A DNA stretch of 49,105 bases, from contig NZ_WWGX01000064.1 in NCBI RefSeq assembly GCF_009862265.1, positions 115,209 through 164,313 on the forward strand, read 5' to 3'. Shown piece after piece: positions 1 through 7,989 of the stretch (positions are counted from its first letter, which is position 1; every line of letters starts with the position of its first letter). The translations under genes and the position numbers were made by a program. Below the pieces are notes generated by a model, which did no database searches, was not told the origin of the DNA, and saw only the letters and a program-made list of their open reading frames with translations. The DNA comes from Streptomyces sp. SID8352 (GTDB lineage: Bacteria; Actinomycetota; Actinomycetes; Streptomycetales; Streptomycetaceae).

Positions 1-86
1 CCCCCGGCCGAACGTGCAGGAAAACCATACCGCACTCGGGCCGGTGGTCGTGCACCGCTTTTCCGCGGGGGCGCCTCCCGGCCCCG

Positions 87-1505
87 TCAGCAGCGCTTCC
101 CGCAGGCCGACCCGGGGGCCCCGGCCGGGCCCGGGGCGGGATCCGCGCCCGGAGCCGCTCCGGGGCCGGGCCGGGAGGCGGGCTCGGGCTCGGGCTCCGG
201 CGGAACCGTCGACGCGGCCCGGGGCGCGTCCACGCGGACCAGGCCGCGCACGGCGGAGATCAGCAGCAGGGCGACGGGGACGACGAGGCTCATGACACCC
301 GCGACGAGCAGCACGTTCCCGGCGCCCAGCAGCGAGGCCGCGGGACCGGCGAGGGCCTGGCCGACCGGCACCATGGCCAGCGAGCCCGCCACGTCGTAGG
401 CGTGGATGCGGTTGAGCACCTCGCCCGGCACCTGCGTCTGCACGCTCGTCGCCCACATCACGCCCCAGAAGGACAGGCCCGCCCCGGCGACGGCCGCCCC
501 GGCCGACATCGCGGGCAGCCCGAGCCCGGCGCCGACCGCCGCCGGGAAGGCCGCGAAGCCGAAGAGGGCCACCGCCCCGGCGCGCAGCATGCGGCGCGGG
601 CGCAGCCGGAGCGCGATCAGACCGCCGACGACGGTCCCGGCGCCGAGGGCCGAGTTGAGCAGGCCGTAGGCGCGGGGCCCGTGCTGCTGCACCACCTCGG
701 TCGCCACCAGCGGGATCGTGGGCCCCCACACGGTGACCATGTAGACGCACCAGACGGCGATGACGCCCCAGAGCCAGGTGCGGGCGCGGAACTCCCGCCA
801 CCCCACGCCGAGATCGCCGCGGAACGCCCTCCATCCCCGGGCCCCGGCGGAACCGTGCGGGGCGGGGGCCGCGCCGGGGGTCGGCGGGGGCAGACGGAGC
901 AGCAGCAGGCACAGGGCGCTGATGCCGTAGGTGGCGGCGTGGGCCGCGAAGACGCCGCCCGGCGAGGCGAAGCCGACCAGCAGACCGGCCACGGCGGGCC
1001 CGGCGAGCTGGGCGGCGGACTCGGCGACGCGTATCGCGCCGTTCGCGCCCTGGATGTCGGAGGCGAGCCGGGGCACGGTGCTGGCGACGCCGGGCTGGAA
1101 CACGGCCCCCGCGACACCGTTGACGAAGCCGATGGCGCAGATCTCCCAGAGCACCACGTGCCCGGAGAAGAACAGGGCGGCGGCGACGGCCTGGGTGCCG
1201 AGCCGCACCAGATCCGCGCCGATCATCAGCTTGCGGGTGCTGAACCGGTCGGCCAGCACTCCGCCGAAGACGACCAGCCCGGCGAACGCGGCGGCGGTCG
1301 CGGCCATCGCGAGGCCGACGGCCCCGGCGCCGTACCCGTGCTGGAGGAGTCCGGCGGCGAGGGCGACCGGGAGCATGGTGTCCCCGAGCCGGGCGATGGC
1401 GCGGGCGACGAAGAAGAGCGAGAAGTCCCGCGACCAGACCGGGCGCGCACCACCCGCCCCGGCCGCTCCGTCGGACGTGGGCTCCGCTGGCTTGGCTCCG
1501 GTCAT
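87..1505 (-). CDS. MFS exporter (EntS/MFS_3-like)
   Basis: Predicted 472-residue inner-membrane major facilitator. The N-terminus (about residues 25-45) reads RDFSLFFVARAIARLGD, the start seen in EntS-like MFS_3 drug or siderophore exporters, followed by about 12 hydrophobic segments and the loop-2/3 motif GGVLADRFSTRKLM. The last 45 residues are a Pro/Glu/Gly-rich cytoplasmic tail (PEPEPEPA and similar). The ATG at 1505 was chosen because the hydrophobic core begins soon after it; the frame stays open far upstream but that stretch is arginine/proline-rich shadow sequence. It stands alone, with a 182-bp gap to the next gene. The substrate cannot be read from sequence. Confidence 0.85.
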   Translation of the reverse strand: MTGAKPAEPTSDGAAGAGGARPVWSRDFSLFFVARAIARLGDTMLPVALAAGLLQHGYGAGAVGLAMAATAAAFAGLVVFGGVLADRFSTRKLMIGADLVRLGTQAVAAALFFSGHVVLWEICAIGFVNGVAGAVFQPGVASTVPRLASDIQGANGAIRVAESAAQLAGPAVAGLLVGFASPGGVFAAHAATYGISALCLLLLRLPPPTPGAAPAPHGSAGARGWRAFRGDLGVGWREFRARTWLWGVIAVWCVYMVTVWGPTIPLVATEVVQQHGPRAYGLLNSALGAGTVVGGLIALRLRPRRMLRAGAVALFGFAAFPAAVGAGLGLPAMSAGAAVAGAGLSFWGVMWATSVQTQVPGEVLNRIHAYDVAGSLAMVPVGQALAGPAASLLGAGNVLLVAGVMSLVVPVALLLISAVRGLVRVDAPRAASTVPPEPEPEPASRPGPGAAPGADPAPGPAGAPGSACGKRC

Positions 1506-1687
1506 CCCGCGCCGCTCCCCTCCCGGCCGGTCCCGCCGGCCGCTGTGACATCGCCGTCCCGGCCAGGCCGCTGCCGCCGCCCCGGGCACCGCCGCGCCCC
1601 CTGTGCCGCCGGGATCCCCCTCCGGTCCCGGCCGCCGCGCGTGTCCCCGGATCATGCCACGGGGCACCGGCGGTGCCCGAGGGGGTT

Positions 1688-2044
1688 TCACTCCCCGGGC
1701 AGCCCCAGCCGGGGGTGGGAGTCCTGCAGCCGGACGGGGGCCGCCTGGCGCCAGGAGTCGGCGAGGATGTCCCGCAGCTCGTCCTCCCCCTCCAGGGCGG
1801 CCAGCCGGGCCCGCACCCAGGCGAACTGGGCCTCGTGGCCGGCGATCCAGAACTTGTCCGGCTCGGCCAGCACCAGTTCGTCGCGCTCGTCCTTGGGGCA
1901 GCGCACCGCCATGGAGGTCTCGTCCTCGGGCAGGGTGGCGAACATCTTGCCCGCGACCCGGAAGGTGGGCATGCTCCAGGCGGTCTTCTCGGTGGTGTCC
2001 GGCAGGGACAGGGCGATACGGCGTACGTCTTCGGCATCCGGCAT
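1688..2044 (-). CDS. MmcQ/YjbR family protein
   Basis: A 118-residue protein of the MmcQ/YjbR (CyaY-fold, DUF419) family. The family pattern is clear: DVRRIALSLPDT near the start, then ATLPEDETSMAVRC, and the central KFWIAGHEAQFAWVRARL segment. YjbR-type proteins are small double-wing proteins whose cellular role is poorly defined; some are described as DNA-binding. The ATG at 2044 was chosen because family members begin at MPDAEDV-like sequence; a GTG at 2068 would add eight residues and has a weak GGAG 11 nt before it. Monocistronic as far as spacing shows. Confidence 0.8.
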   Translation of the reverse strand: MPDAEDVRRIALSLPDTTEKTAWSMPTFRVAGKMFATLPEDETSMAVRCPKDERDELVLAEPDKFWIAGHEAQFAWVRARLAALEGEDELRDILADSWRQAAPVRLQDSHPRLGLPGE

Positions 2045-2158
2045 GGGAGGCACCGTAGCCGCCGCCACTGACAGCCGCGCTCCGGGCGGCGGCGCGGGGC
2101 GGTCCGCCCCGGGAGCACTTCCCGGTCCGCGGCTCCGGTCCGGCTCCGGGCCCCGGTC

Positions 2159-3061
2159 CTACTCCCCCGCCGCCGCCTCCAGGGCGTCCAGGACCGGGCG
2201 GATCAGCGGGTGCTCCTCGGCGCCCCGGCGGACGGCGGCGAAGACCCGGCGGGTGGGGGCGACGCCGTCGACCGGGCGGACCACCACCCCGGCCAGGTCC
2301 ATGCCGAGCAGCGCGGAGCGCGGGACCAGGGCGACCCCGGCGTCGGCTGCGGCGAGGGAGACGACGGCGCGGAAGTCGTCGGAGGAGTGCTCCAGGCGGG
2401 GCTGGAAGCCGGCGCTCTCGCAGGCCAGCACCACCACGTCGTGGCAGGGGTTGCCGGGGTAGGGCCCGATCCACGGGTCCTTGGCCAGCTCGGCGAGCGG
2501 CACCTCCGCCGCTCCGGCGAGCCGGTGCGCGACCGGGACGACCGCGTCGAAGGGCTCGGCGTACAGCGGCACGTGGGTCAGGCGCGGGTCGTCGGCGGGC
2601 GGCGCCCCCCGGTACTCGACGGCGACGGCGATGTCGAGCCGCCGGTCCAGCACCATGGGCAGGCTGGCGTCGCCCTCGGCGTCGTGGACGCGGATGCGGA
2701 TGCCCGGCGCGGACGCGGCGAGGCGGGCCAGCGCGGGCGCGACGACCAGGGCGATGCCCGTGGCGAAGGAGGCGACGGTGACCGTCCCCGCGGCGCCCGA
2801 GCCGTAGGCGGCCAGTTCCGCCCCGGCCCGCTCCAGTTGGGCGAGGACGGCGTTGGTGTGGCGCAGCAGGATCTCCCCGGCCGGGGTCAGCCGGACGCCC
2901 TTGGCGCCGCGCTCGACGAGGCGGTGCCCGGTCTCCTGCTCCAGGGCGGTGAGCTGCTGGGACACCGCCGAGGGGGTGAGGTAGAGCGCGGCGGCCGCCG
3001 CCGTCACGGTGCGGTGGTCCGCCACCGCCCGGAGGATGTGCAGCCGCCGCGCTTCGATCAC
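2159..3061 (-). CDS. LysR-family transcriptional regulator beside kbl/tdh
   Basis: A 300-residue LysR-type regulator. The N-terminal winged HTH is visible (about residues 2-60: RRLHILRAVADHRTVTAAA then TPSAVSQQLTALE), followed by a periplasmic-binding-like effector domain (about 85-295). Start chosen at the GTG at 3061, which begins VIEARRLHILRAV, the usual LysR distance from the HTH; an upstream in-frame start at 3118 adds a Pro/Gly-rich stretch and lacks support. It lies 59 bp downstream of kbl on the same strand, so it probably belongs to the tdh-kbl transcript and may control threonine breakdown (inference). LysR proteins with a C-terminal effector domain normally bind a pathway metabolite. 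Confidence 0.85.
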   Translation of the reverse strand: MIEARRLHILRAVADHRTVTAAAAALYLTPSAVSQQLTALEQETGHRLVERGAKGVRLTPAGEILLRHTNAVLAQLERAGAELAAYGSGAAGTVTVASFATGIALVVAPALARLAASAPGIRIRVHDAEGDASLPMVLDRRLDIAVAVEYRGAPPADDPRLTHVPLYAEPFDAVVPVAHRLAGAAEVPLAELAKDPWIGPYPGNPCHDVVVLACESAGFQPRLEHSSDDFRAVVSLAAADAGVALVPRSALLGMDLAGVVVRPVDGVAPTRRVFAAVRRGAEEHPLIRPVLDALEAAAGE

Positions 3062-3120
3062 ACCGTCGATTCTGCCAGGCCGCGGCCCTGGCACCGGTCC
3101 GGCCCCCGGCGCCGTCACCG

Positions 3121-4314
3121 TCAGGCGTCGAGCTGCTCCCGGGCCGCCACGAAGGCGTCCACGGCGCGGTTCACGTCGTCCGCGGAGTGCGCGGCGGAGA
3201 GCTGGACGCGGATGCGCGCCCGGTCCTGCGGCACCACCGGGTAGGAGAAGCCGATCACGTAGACGCCGCGCTCCAGCAGCAGCTCCGCCATCCGTCCGGC
3301 GCGCGCCGCGTCGCCGATCATCACCGGGGCGATGGCGTGGTCGCCGGGGAGGATGTCGAAGCCCTCCTCCGTCATCCGGCGGCGGAACAGCGCGGTGTTC
3401 TCCGCCAGCCGCACGCGCAGGTCGTCGGCGGACTCCAGCAGGTCGAGGACCTTCAGGGAGGCGGCGGCGATCACCGGGGCGAGGGTGTTGGAGAACAGGT
3501 AGGGCCGGGAGCGCTGGCGCAGCAGGGCGACGATCTCGGCACGGGCGGCGACGTAGCCGCCGGAGGCACCGCCGAGCGCCTTTCCGAGGGTGCCGGTGAT
3601 GATGTCGACCCGGTCCATGACTCCGTGCAGTTCGGGGGTGCCCCGCCCGCCGGGACCGACGAAGCCCACGGCGTGCGAGTCGTCGACCATGACCATGGCG
3701 TCGTAGCGGTCGGCCAGGTCGCAGATCTCGCGCAGCGGAGCGACGTAGCCGTCCATGGAGAAGACGCCGTCGGTGACGATCAGCCGGCGGCGGGCGTCCC
3801 CGGCGGCCTTGAGCCGGGTCTCCAGCTCGTGCATGTCGCGGTTGGCGTACCGGAGGCGGCGGGCCTTGCTGAGGCGGATGCCGTCGATGATGGAGGCGTG
3901 GTTGAGGGCGTCGGAGATCACCGCGTCCTCGGGGCCGAGAAGGGTCTCGAAGACACCGCCGTTGGCGTCGAAGCAGGAGGAGTACAGGATCGTGTCCTCC
4001 TGGCCGAGGAACGCGGAGAGCCGGGCCTCCAGTTCCTTGTGCACCTCCTGGGTGCCGCAGATGAAGCGGACGGAGGCCATGCCGTAACCCCAGCGGTCCA
4101 GGGCCGCGTGGGCGGCGGCGACGACCTCCGGGTGGTCGGCGAGGCCGAGGTAGTTGTTGGCGCAGAAGTTGAGGACCTCGCCGGGGCGGCCGCCCGAGGT
4201 GACGCCCACGGTCGCCGACTGCGGGGTGCCGATGACCCGTTCCGGCTTGTGCAGCCCGGCGGCGCGGATCTCGTCGAGGGTGGCGCGCAGGTCGTCGCGC
4301 ACGGAGTCGAACAT
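3121..4314 (-). CDS. kbl: Glycine C-acetyltransferase (2-amino-3-ketobutyrate CoA ligase)
   Basis: A 397-residue PLP enzyme of the alpha-oxoamine synthase family; the length matches Kbl. It cleaves 2-amino-3-oxobutyrate with CoA to glycine and acetyl-CoA, the second step of threonine catabolism. Visible signatures: FCANNYLGLADHPEV near residue 45, the MVMVDDSHAVGFVG segment with the PLP Asp, and ITGTLGKALGGASGG with the Schiff-base Lys. Start at the ATG 4314 with AGGAG about 9 nt upstream. It follows tdh by 28 bp, the product of which is its substrate, so the two form a functional pair. Cytosolic. Confidence 0.95.
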   Translation of the reverse strand: MFDSVRDDLRATLDEIRAAGLHKPERVIGTPQSATVGVTSGGRPGEVLNFCANNYLGLADHPEVVAAAHAALDRWGYGMASVRFICGTQEVHKELEARLSAFLGQEDTILYSSCFDANGGVFETLLGPEDAVISDALNHASIIDGIRLSKARRLRYANRDMHELETRLKAAGDARRRLIVTDGVFSMDGYVAPLREICDLADRYDAMVMVDDSHAVGFVGPGGRGTPELHGVMDRVDIITGTLGKALGGASGGYVAARAEIVALLRQRSRPYLFSNTLAPVIAAASLKVLDLLESADDLRVRLAENTALFRRRMTEEGFDILPGDHAIAPVMIGDAARAGRMAELLLERGVYVIGFSYPVVPQDRARIRVQLSAAHSADDVNRAVDAFVAAREQLDA

Positions 4315-4342
4315 CTCACTGGCTCCTGAAGAGACGGATGGG

Positions 4343-5371
4343 TTAAGCGGTCCAGTCGAGGATGACCTTGCCGCCCCTGCCGCTCGCGGCATCGGCGAAG
4401 GCCGCCTCGAAATCGCGGTGGGAGTACCGGCCGGTGATCACCGGAGTGAGGTCCAGCCCACCCTCCAGCAGTACCGACATGGCGTACCAGGTCTCGAACA
4501 TCTCCCGTCCGTAGATGCCCTTGAGGGTGATCATCGAGGTGACGATCCGGGCCCAGTCGACGGGGAACTCCTCGGCGGGCAGGCCGAGCATCGCGATCCG
4601 GCCGCCGTGCGTCATGTTGGCGATCATGTCGCGCAGTGCCTCGGGGCGGCCGGACATCTCCAGGCCGACGTCGAATCCCTCGCGCAGGCCCAGATCGCGC
4701 TGGCCGTCCGCGATGGTCGCCCGCGACACGTCGAGGGCGAGGCTCACGCCGACCTTGAGCGCCAGCCGCAGCCGCTCCTCGCTCACGTCGGTGATCACGA
4801 CGTTGCGCGCCCCGGCGTGCCGGGCCACGGCGGCGGCCATCAGGCCGATCGGCCCGGCGCCGGTGATGAGCACGTCCTCGCCGACCAGCGGAAAGGAGAG
4901 CGCGGTGTGCACGGCGTTGCCGAACGGGTCGAAGATCGCGGCGACGTCGAGGTCGACGGGCACGCGGTGCACCCAGACGTTGGACGCGGGCAGGGCGACG
5001 TACTCGGCGAACGCCCCGTCCCGGCCGACGCCGAGGCCGACCGTGGCCCGGCACAGGTGGCGCCGTCCGGCCAGGCAGTTGCGGCACTTGCCGCAGACGA
5101 GGTGGCCCTCGCCGCTGACCCGGTCGCCGGTCTTGACGTCGACGACGTCCCGGCCGGTCGCCACGACCTCGCCGGCGAACTCGTGGCCGACGACCAGGGG
5201 GGTGCTGACGGCCTGCCGCGCCCAGCCGTCCCAGTCCCGGATGTGCAGGTCGGTGCCGCAGATCCCGCTGCGCAGCACCTTGATCAGCACGTCGCCGGGT
5301 CCGACGGCGGGCTCCGGCACGTCCGCGAGCCAGAGCCCCGGTTCCGCCTTGTCCTTGACCAGCGCCTTCAA
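4343..5371 (-). CDS. tdh: L-threonine 3-dehydrogenase (TTG start)
   Basis: A 342-residue zinc-dependent medium-chain dehydrogenase oxidising L-threonine with NAD+ to 2-amino-3-oxobutyrate. The catalytic-zinc region is SGICGTDLHIRDW followed by VVGHEFAGEV; the structural zinc site is CGKCRNCLAGRRHLC; the Rossmann motif is TGAGPIGLMAAAVA. I place the start at the TTG at 5371 (LKALVKDKAE), preceded by AGGAG at about 8 nt, because Tdh proteins begin MKAL and 342 residues is the usual length; the frame upstream is arginine/alanine-rich and not conserved-looking. First gene of the tdh-kbl-lysR run. Confidence 0.95.
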   Translation of the reverse strand: MKALVKDKAEPGLWLADVPEPAVGPGDVLIKVLRSGICGTDLHIRDWDGWARQAVSTPLVVGHEFAGEVVATGRDVVDVKTGDRVSGEGHLVCGKCRNCLAGRRHLCRATVGLGVGRDGAFAEYVALPASNVWVHRVPVDLDVAAIFDPFGNAVHTALSFPLVGEDVLITGAGPIGLMAAAVARHAGARNVVITDVSEERLRLALKVGVSLALDVSRATIADGQRDLGLREGFDVGLEMSGRPEALRDMIANMTHGGRIAMLGLPAEEFPVDWARIVTSMITLKGIYGREMFETWYAMSVLLEGGLDLTPVITGRYSHRDFEAAFADAASGRGGKVILDWTA

Positions 5372-5604
5372 CGCGGGGCTCCTGAGGGTGAGGGCCCGGC
5401 GCCGGGCATGCCGAAGGCACCCGGGGCCGGGGAGGGAAGTGGATGCCACAGCAATCTGCCGTACGGCGCGGGCCCCGGTCCATCGAGCGTTTCTTAACCC
5501 CGGCCCCAGCTTTCCTTCACGCCGCCGGGCGGGCACGGCGGGGAACCGGTGGGCCGGGCGCGCCGGTGCGGCGCCTCCGGGGTGGTGTTCCCGAAGGGTT
5601 CCGG

Positions 5605-5660
5605 GCGCGGGTGCCCTCGGCGCGGGTGCCCTCGGCGCGGGTGCCCTCGGCGCGGGTGCC
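5605..5660. repeat. 15-bp tandem repeat, 3.7 copies
   Basis: The unit GCGCGGGTGCCCTCG occurs perfectly at 5605-5619, 5620-5634 and 5635-5649, with 11 further bases at 5650-5660. The unit is a multiple of three, but no convincing gene runs through it. Copy number is likely to vary between strains (inference). Confidence 0.9.
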
Positions 5661-5670
5661 GGGAGCGGGG

Positions 5671-5700
5671 CGGTCGCGGCCGGGGCGGTCGCGGCCGGGG
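5671..5700. repeat. Second 15-bp tandem repeat, 2 copies
   Basis: The unit CGGTCGCGGCCGGGG is repeated exactly at 5671-5685 and 5686-5700, 10 bp after the preceding repeat and with the same 15-bp period but a different sequence. Confidence 0.85.
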
Positions 5701-5767
5701 CGCCGGGGGCCGCCCGTGCCACCGGGTGACCGGGGTCCCGCCGGCCCCTCGCTCACCGGCCTCCCGC

Positions 5768-5789
5768 TGTCGCGGTGGCCCCCGCGACA
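5768..5789 (-). terminator. Hairpin after the cvn/GAF operon
   Basis: TGTCGCGG and CCGCGACA form a perfect 8-bp stem around a 6-nt loop, 28 nt past the stop codon of the GAF gene on the minus strand. No T-tract follows, as is common in this kind of genome. Confidence 0.45.
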
Positions 5790-5817
5790 CCGGCCGCCCG
5801 CCTCCCGCCGCGGCCGG

Positions 5818-6411
5818 TCACAGCGGGAAGCCGTCCTCCGCGCTGCGCTCGATGCGCCGCACCAGATCGGCGGCGGTCGCCTTGATGGTCTCCAGACCGG
5901 CCCGGCCCCAGGTCCGGGGCCGCACATCGGCGGCGGACACCGTCCCCAGCGCCGTCCCGGTGCTGTCGATGAGCGGGGCTCCGAGGTAGGAGCGGATACC
6001 GAAGGCGTCGACGACGGGGTTCCCGGCGAACCTCGGGTAATCGCGCACGTCGTCCAGGACCAGCGCCTTGCGGCGGACCGCGACATGGGGGCAGAAGCCG
6101 TGGTCGCGGGGCTGGAGGCGGTGGAGGACGGGGCGGACGCCCCCGGTGGGCGCGACGGGCCCGGAGCGGGACGGCGGCGCGGGCTCGGGCACGCACAGCC
6201 CGGCGTAGAACTGGCCGTTGTCCACCAGGAAGTTGACCATCGCGTAGGGCGCCTCGACGAGCGCCGCGAGATGGGCGGCGAAGGCGTCGAGCGCGGGGTC
6301 CGGGCCGTCGGCGAGCCCGAGCAGACGCAGCCTTCCGACGCGGGCCGGCGCCTCCCGGTCCTCCGGGGTGAGCAGCAGGCGTCCGGCCGGGCGCGGCGGG
6401 TCGTGGCTCAT
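5818..6411 (-). CDS. GAF-domain protein linked to the conservon
   Basis: A 197-residue soluble protein with a single GAF domain (about residues 30-190): VEAPYAMVNFLVDNGQFYAG, DHGFCPHVAVRRKALVLDDVRDYPRF, and IRSYLGAPLIDSTGTALGTVSAAD are the typical GAF strand/loop blocks. GAF domains bind small ligands or chromophores, or act as redox sensors; FCPH carries one Cys and one His that could bind a ligand, but this is not demonstrated. The gene lies 73 bp downstream of cvnD on the same strand and occupies the fifth position of the conservon, where a cytochrome P450 gene is often found. It is likely an accessory sensor or output protein of this system (inference). Confidence 0.8.
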   Translation of the reverse strand: MSHDPPRPAGRLLLTPEDREAPARVGRLRLLGLADGPDPALDAFAAHLAALVEAPYAMVNFLVDNGQFYAGLCVPEPAPPSRSGPVAPTGGVRPVLHRLQPRDHGFCPHVAVRRKALVLDDVRDYPRFAGNPVVDAFGIRSYLGAPLIDSTGTALGTVSAADVRPRTWGRAGLETIKATAADLVRRIERSAEDGFPL

Positions 6412-6484
6412 CGGCGGGCTCCGTCGCAGTGGGCGGGCGTCATGTGCGCCTCCGTGGGGGTGGGTTCGGCGGGAGCGGGGGCGG

Positions 6485-7108
6485 TCACCGGCGGACGCGG
6501 TGACCCGCCGCGCCGGCCGGGGTGCGGGCGATCAGATGGCGTACGAGGGTCACCAGGGTCTGCACCCCGGAGCTGGAGATCCGGGCGTCGCAGGGCACGA
6601 CGGGGACGTCGGGGCCCAGGTCGATGGCGGCGCGCACCTCCTCGGGGTCGTAGCGGTGGCCGCCGTCGAACTCGTTGACCGCGACGACGAAGCCGAGCCC
6701 GCGCTCCTCGAAGAAGTCGACGGCGGCGAAGGACTCCTCCAGGCGGCGGGTGTCGGCGATGACCACGGCGCCGAGCGCCCCCTCGCACAGCTCGTCCCAC
6801 ATGAACCAGAACCGCTCCTGGCCCGGGGTGCCGAACAGGTAGAGCACGTGCTCGCGGTCGAGGGTGATGCGGCCGAAGTCCATGGCCACGGTCGTCTCGT
6901 GCTTGTTCTCGATACCGTCCAGGCTGTCGGTGGCGGCGCTGACGGTGGTGAGCAGTTCCTCCGTGCTCAGCGGCGCGATCTCGCTGACCGCGCCGACGAA
7001 GGTGGTCTTGCCGACCCCGAAGCCGCCGGCCACGAGGATCTTCAGCGCGGTCGGGAAGGGCTCGGGGCCGCCCGTGCGGGCGCGGTCAGAGCTGTCGTCG
7101 TAGTCCAT
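6485..7108 (-). CDS. cvnD: Conservon GTPase-like protein CvnD
   Basis: A 207-residue small P-loop GTPase-like protein of the Streptomyces conservon type (MglA-related). P-loop GGFGVGKTT at about residues 28-36, a switch-II-like LFGTPGQERFWFMW near residue 91, and VVAVNEFDGG at the place where Ras-type proteins carry NKxD. In the CvnA9-D9 system these proteins assemble with the CvnA kinase-like protein at the membrane in a manner compared to a eukaryotic G-protein complex. The start overlaps the end of cvnC by 23 bp, arguing for translational coupling. Confidence 0.92.
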   Translation of the reverse strand: MDYDDSSDRARTGGPEPFPTALKILVAGGFGVGKTTFVGAVSEIAPLSTEELLTTVSAATDSLDGIENKHETTVAMDFGRITLDREHVLYLFGTPGQERFWFMWDELCEGALGAVVIADTRRLEESFAAVDFFEERGLGFVVAVNEFDGGHRYDPEEVRAAIDLGPDVPVVPCDARISSSGVQTLVTLVRHLIARTPAGAAGHRVRR

Positions 7109-7463
7109 CGAGCACTGCCTCCAGAAGGGCCCGGTCCGTGGGGTGGTGGTGGAACGCCGCGGGTGGCCCGGCGGTCAGGGCCCCGCAGTCGACGAGGTCC
7201 GCCAGCAGCACCTTGGCGACGGCCACCGGGAGCCTGAGCCGGGCCGCCAGCTCCGCCACCGCACGGGGCGCCCGGCACAGGGCGAGGGCCTGGGTGTGCT
7301 CGGGTCCGAGATAGCCGAGCGGGACGGCTCCGGTGGCCCGCACCTGGGACATCAGGTCGAGCGCGACGGTGGGCCGGGTGCGGCCGTTGCTGATGGTGAA
7401 GGGGCGGACCAGCCGTCCGGCCGCGTCGTCGATCCAGGGCTCGTCGGCGACGGACACGCTCAC
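7086..7463 (-). CDS. cvnC: Conservon DUF742 protein CvnC
   Basis: A 125-residue DUF742 protein, third component of the conservon. Recognisable blocks are RLVRPFTISNGRTRP, LDLMSQVRATG and LGPEHTQALALCRAPRAVAELAARLRLPVAVAKVLLADLV, the last resembling a winged-helix surface. The GTG at 7463 is chosen because it overlaps the cvnB stop codon by 4 bp (GTGA). The open frame upstream of it runs through the antisense of other cvn genes and is not coding. DUF742 proteins are conserved partners of the roadblock and GTPase subunits; their exact biochemical role is unknown. Confidence 0.92.
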   Translation of the reverse strand: MSVSVADEPWIDDAAGRLVRPFTISNGRTRPTVALDLMSQVRATGAVPLGYLGPEHTQALALCRAPRAVAELAARLRLPVAVAKVLLADLVDCGALTAGPPAAFHHHPTDRALLEAVLDGLRRQL

Positions 7464-7894
7464 GGCCTCATCGCCGCGGGTTCGCCGGTGTGCTGGCGGG
7501 GCGCGGTGACCAGATAGGGCCGGACGCTCTTGACCAGCATGGCCATCTCGTAGCCGAGCACGGCGGCGTCGGCCTCCCGGCCCGCCAGCACGGCGAGACA
7601 GGTGCCGGAGCCCGCGGTGGTGACGAAGAGCAGGTTCGAGTCCAGTTCGACGACGACCTGGCGCACGTCGCCGCCGTCGCCGAAGCGGACTCCGGCGCTG
7701 CGGCCGAGCGAGTACAGGCCGGAGGCCAGGGCCGCCATGTGGTCGGCGCTGTCCCCGTCCAGGCCGTGGACGGACTTCACCAGTCCGTCGCAGGACAGCA
7801 GCACCGCGCTGGTGGTGTGCGGCACGCGCTGCACGAGGCCGCTCATCAGCCAGTCGAGGTCGGATGCGGGGCGCGTCGGCGCGTCGCTCGCCAT
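7460..7894 (-). CDS. cvnB: Conservon roadblock/LC7 protein CvnB
   Basis: A 144-residue roadblock/LC7 domain protein (about residues 10-110): DLDWLMSGLVQRVPHTTSAVLLSCDGLVKSV followed by HMAALASGLYSLG and VVVELDSNLLFVTTAGSGTCLAVLA. Roadblock proteins act as regulators of MglA-like GTPases, so CvnB is probably the partner of CvnD. The ATG at 7894 has AAGGAG upstream; a longer in-frame ATG at 7993 would add a proline-rich stretch overlapping cvnA's end and is less likely. The 3' end overlaps cvnC by 4 bp. Confidence 0.92.
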   Translation of the reverse strand: MASDAPTRPASDLDWLMSGLVQRVPHTTSAVLLSCDGLVKSVHGLDGDSADHMAALASGLYSLGRSAGVRFGDGGDVRQVVVELDSNLLFVTTAGSGTCLAVLAGREADAAVLGYEMAMLVKSVRPYLVTAPRQHTGEPAAMRP

Positions 7895-7989
7895 GGTGGA
7901 TCGACTCCTTGGGATGGGAAGTGCTGCGGGAGCGCTGGTGGGGGAGGTGATCGGACGGACGGGAGGGGCCGGGTCGCCCGGCGGGGCGG

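Larger units (their letters stand above)
5372..5817. other. Intergenic region between tdh and the cvn-linked GAF gene
   Basis: A 446-bp non-coding stretch. It holds the upstream region of tdh (right-to-left), two short tandem repeats (5605-5660 and 5671-5700) and a hairpin just past the GAF stop codon. The open frames crossing it are arginine/proline/glycine-rich and change character at the repeats, so I call no gene. I could not define a convincing -35/-10 pair for tdh. Confidence 0.6.
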
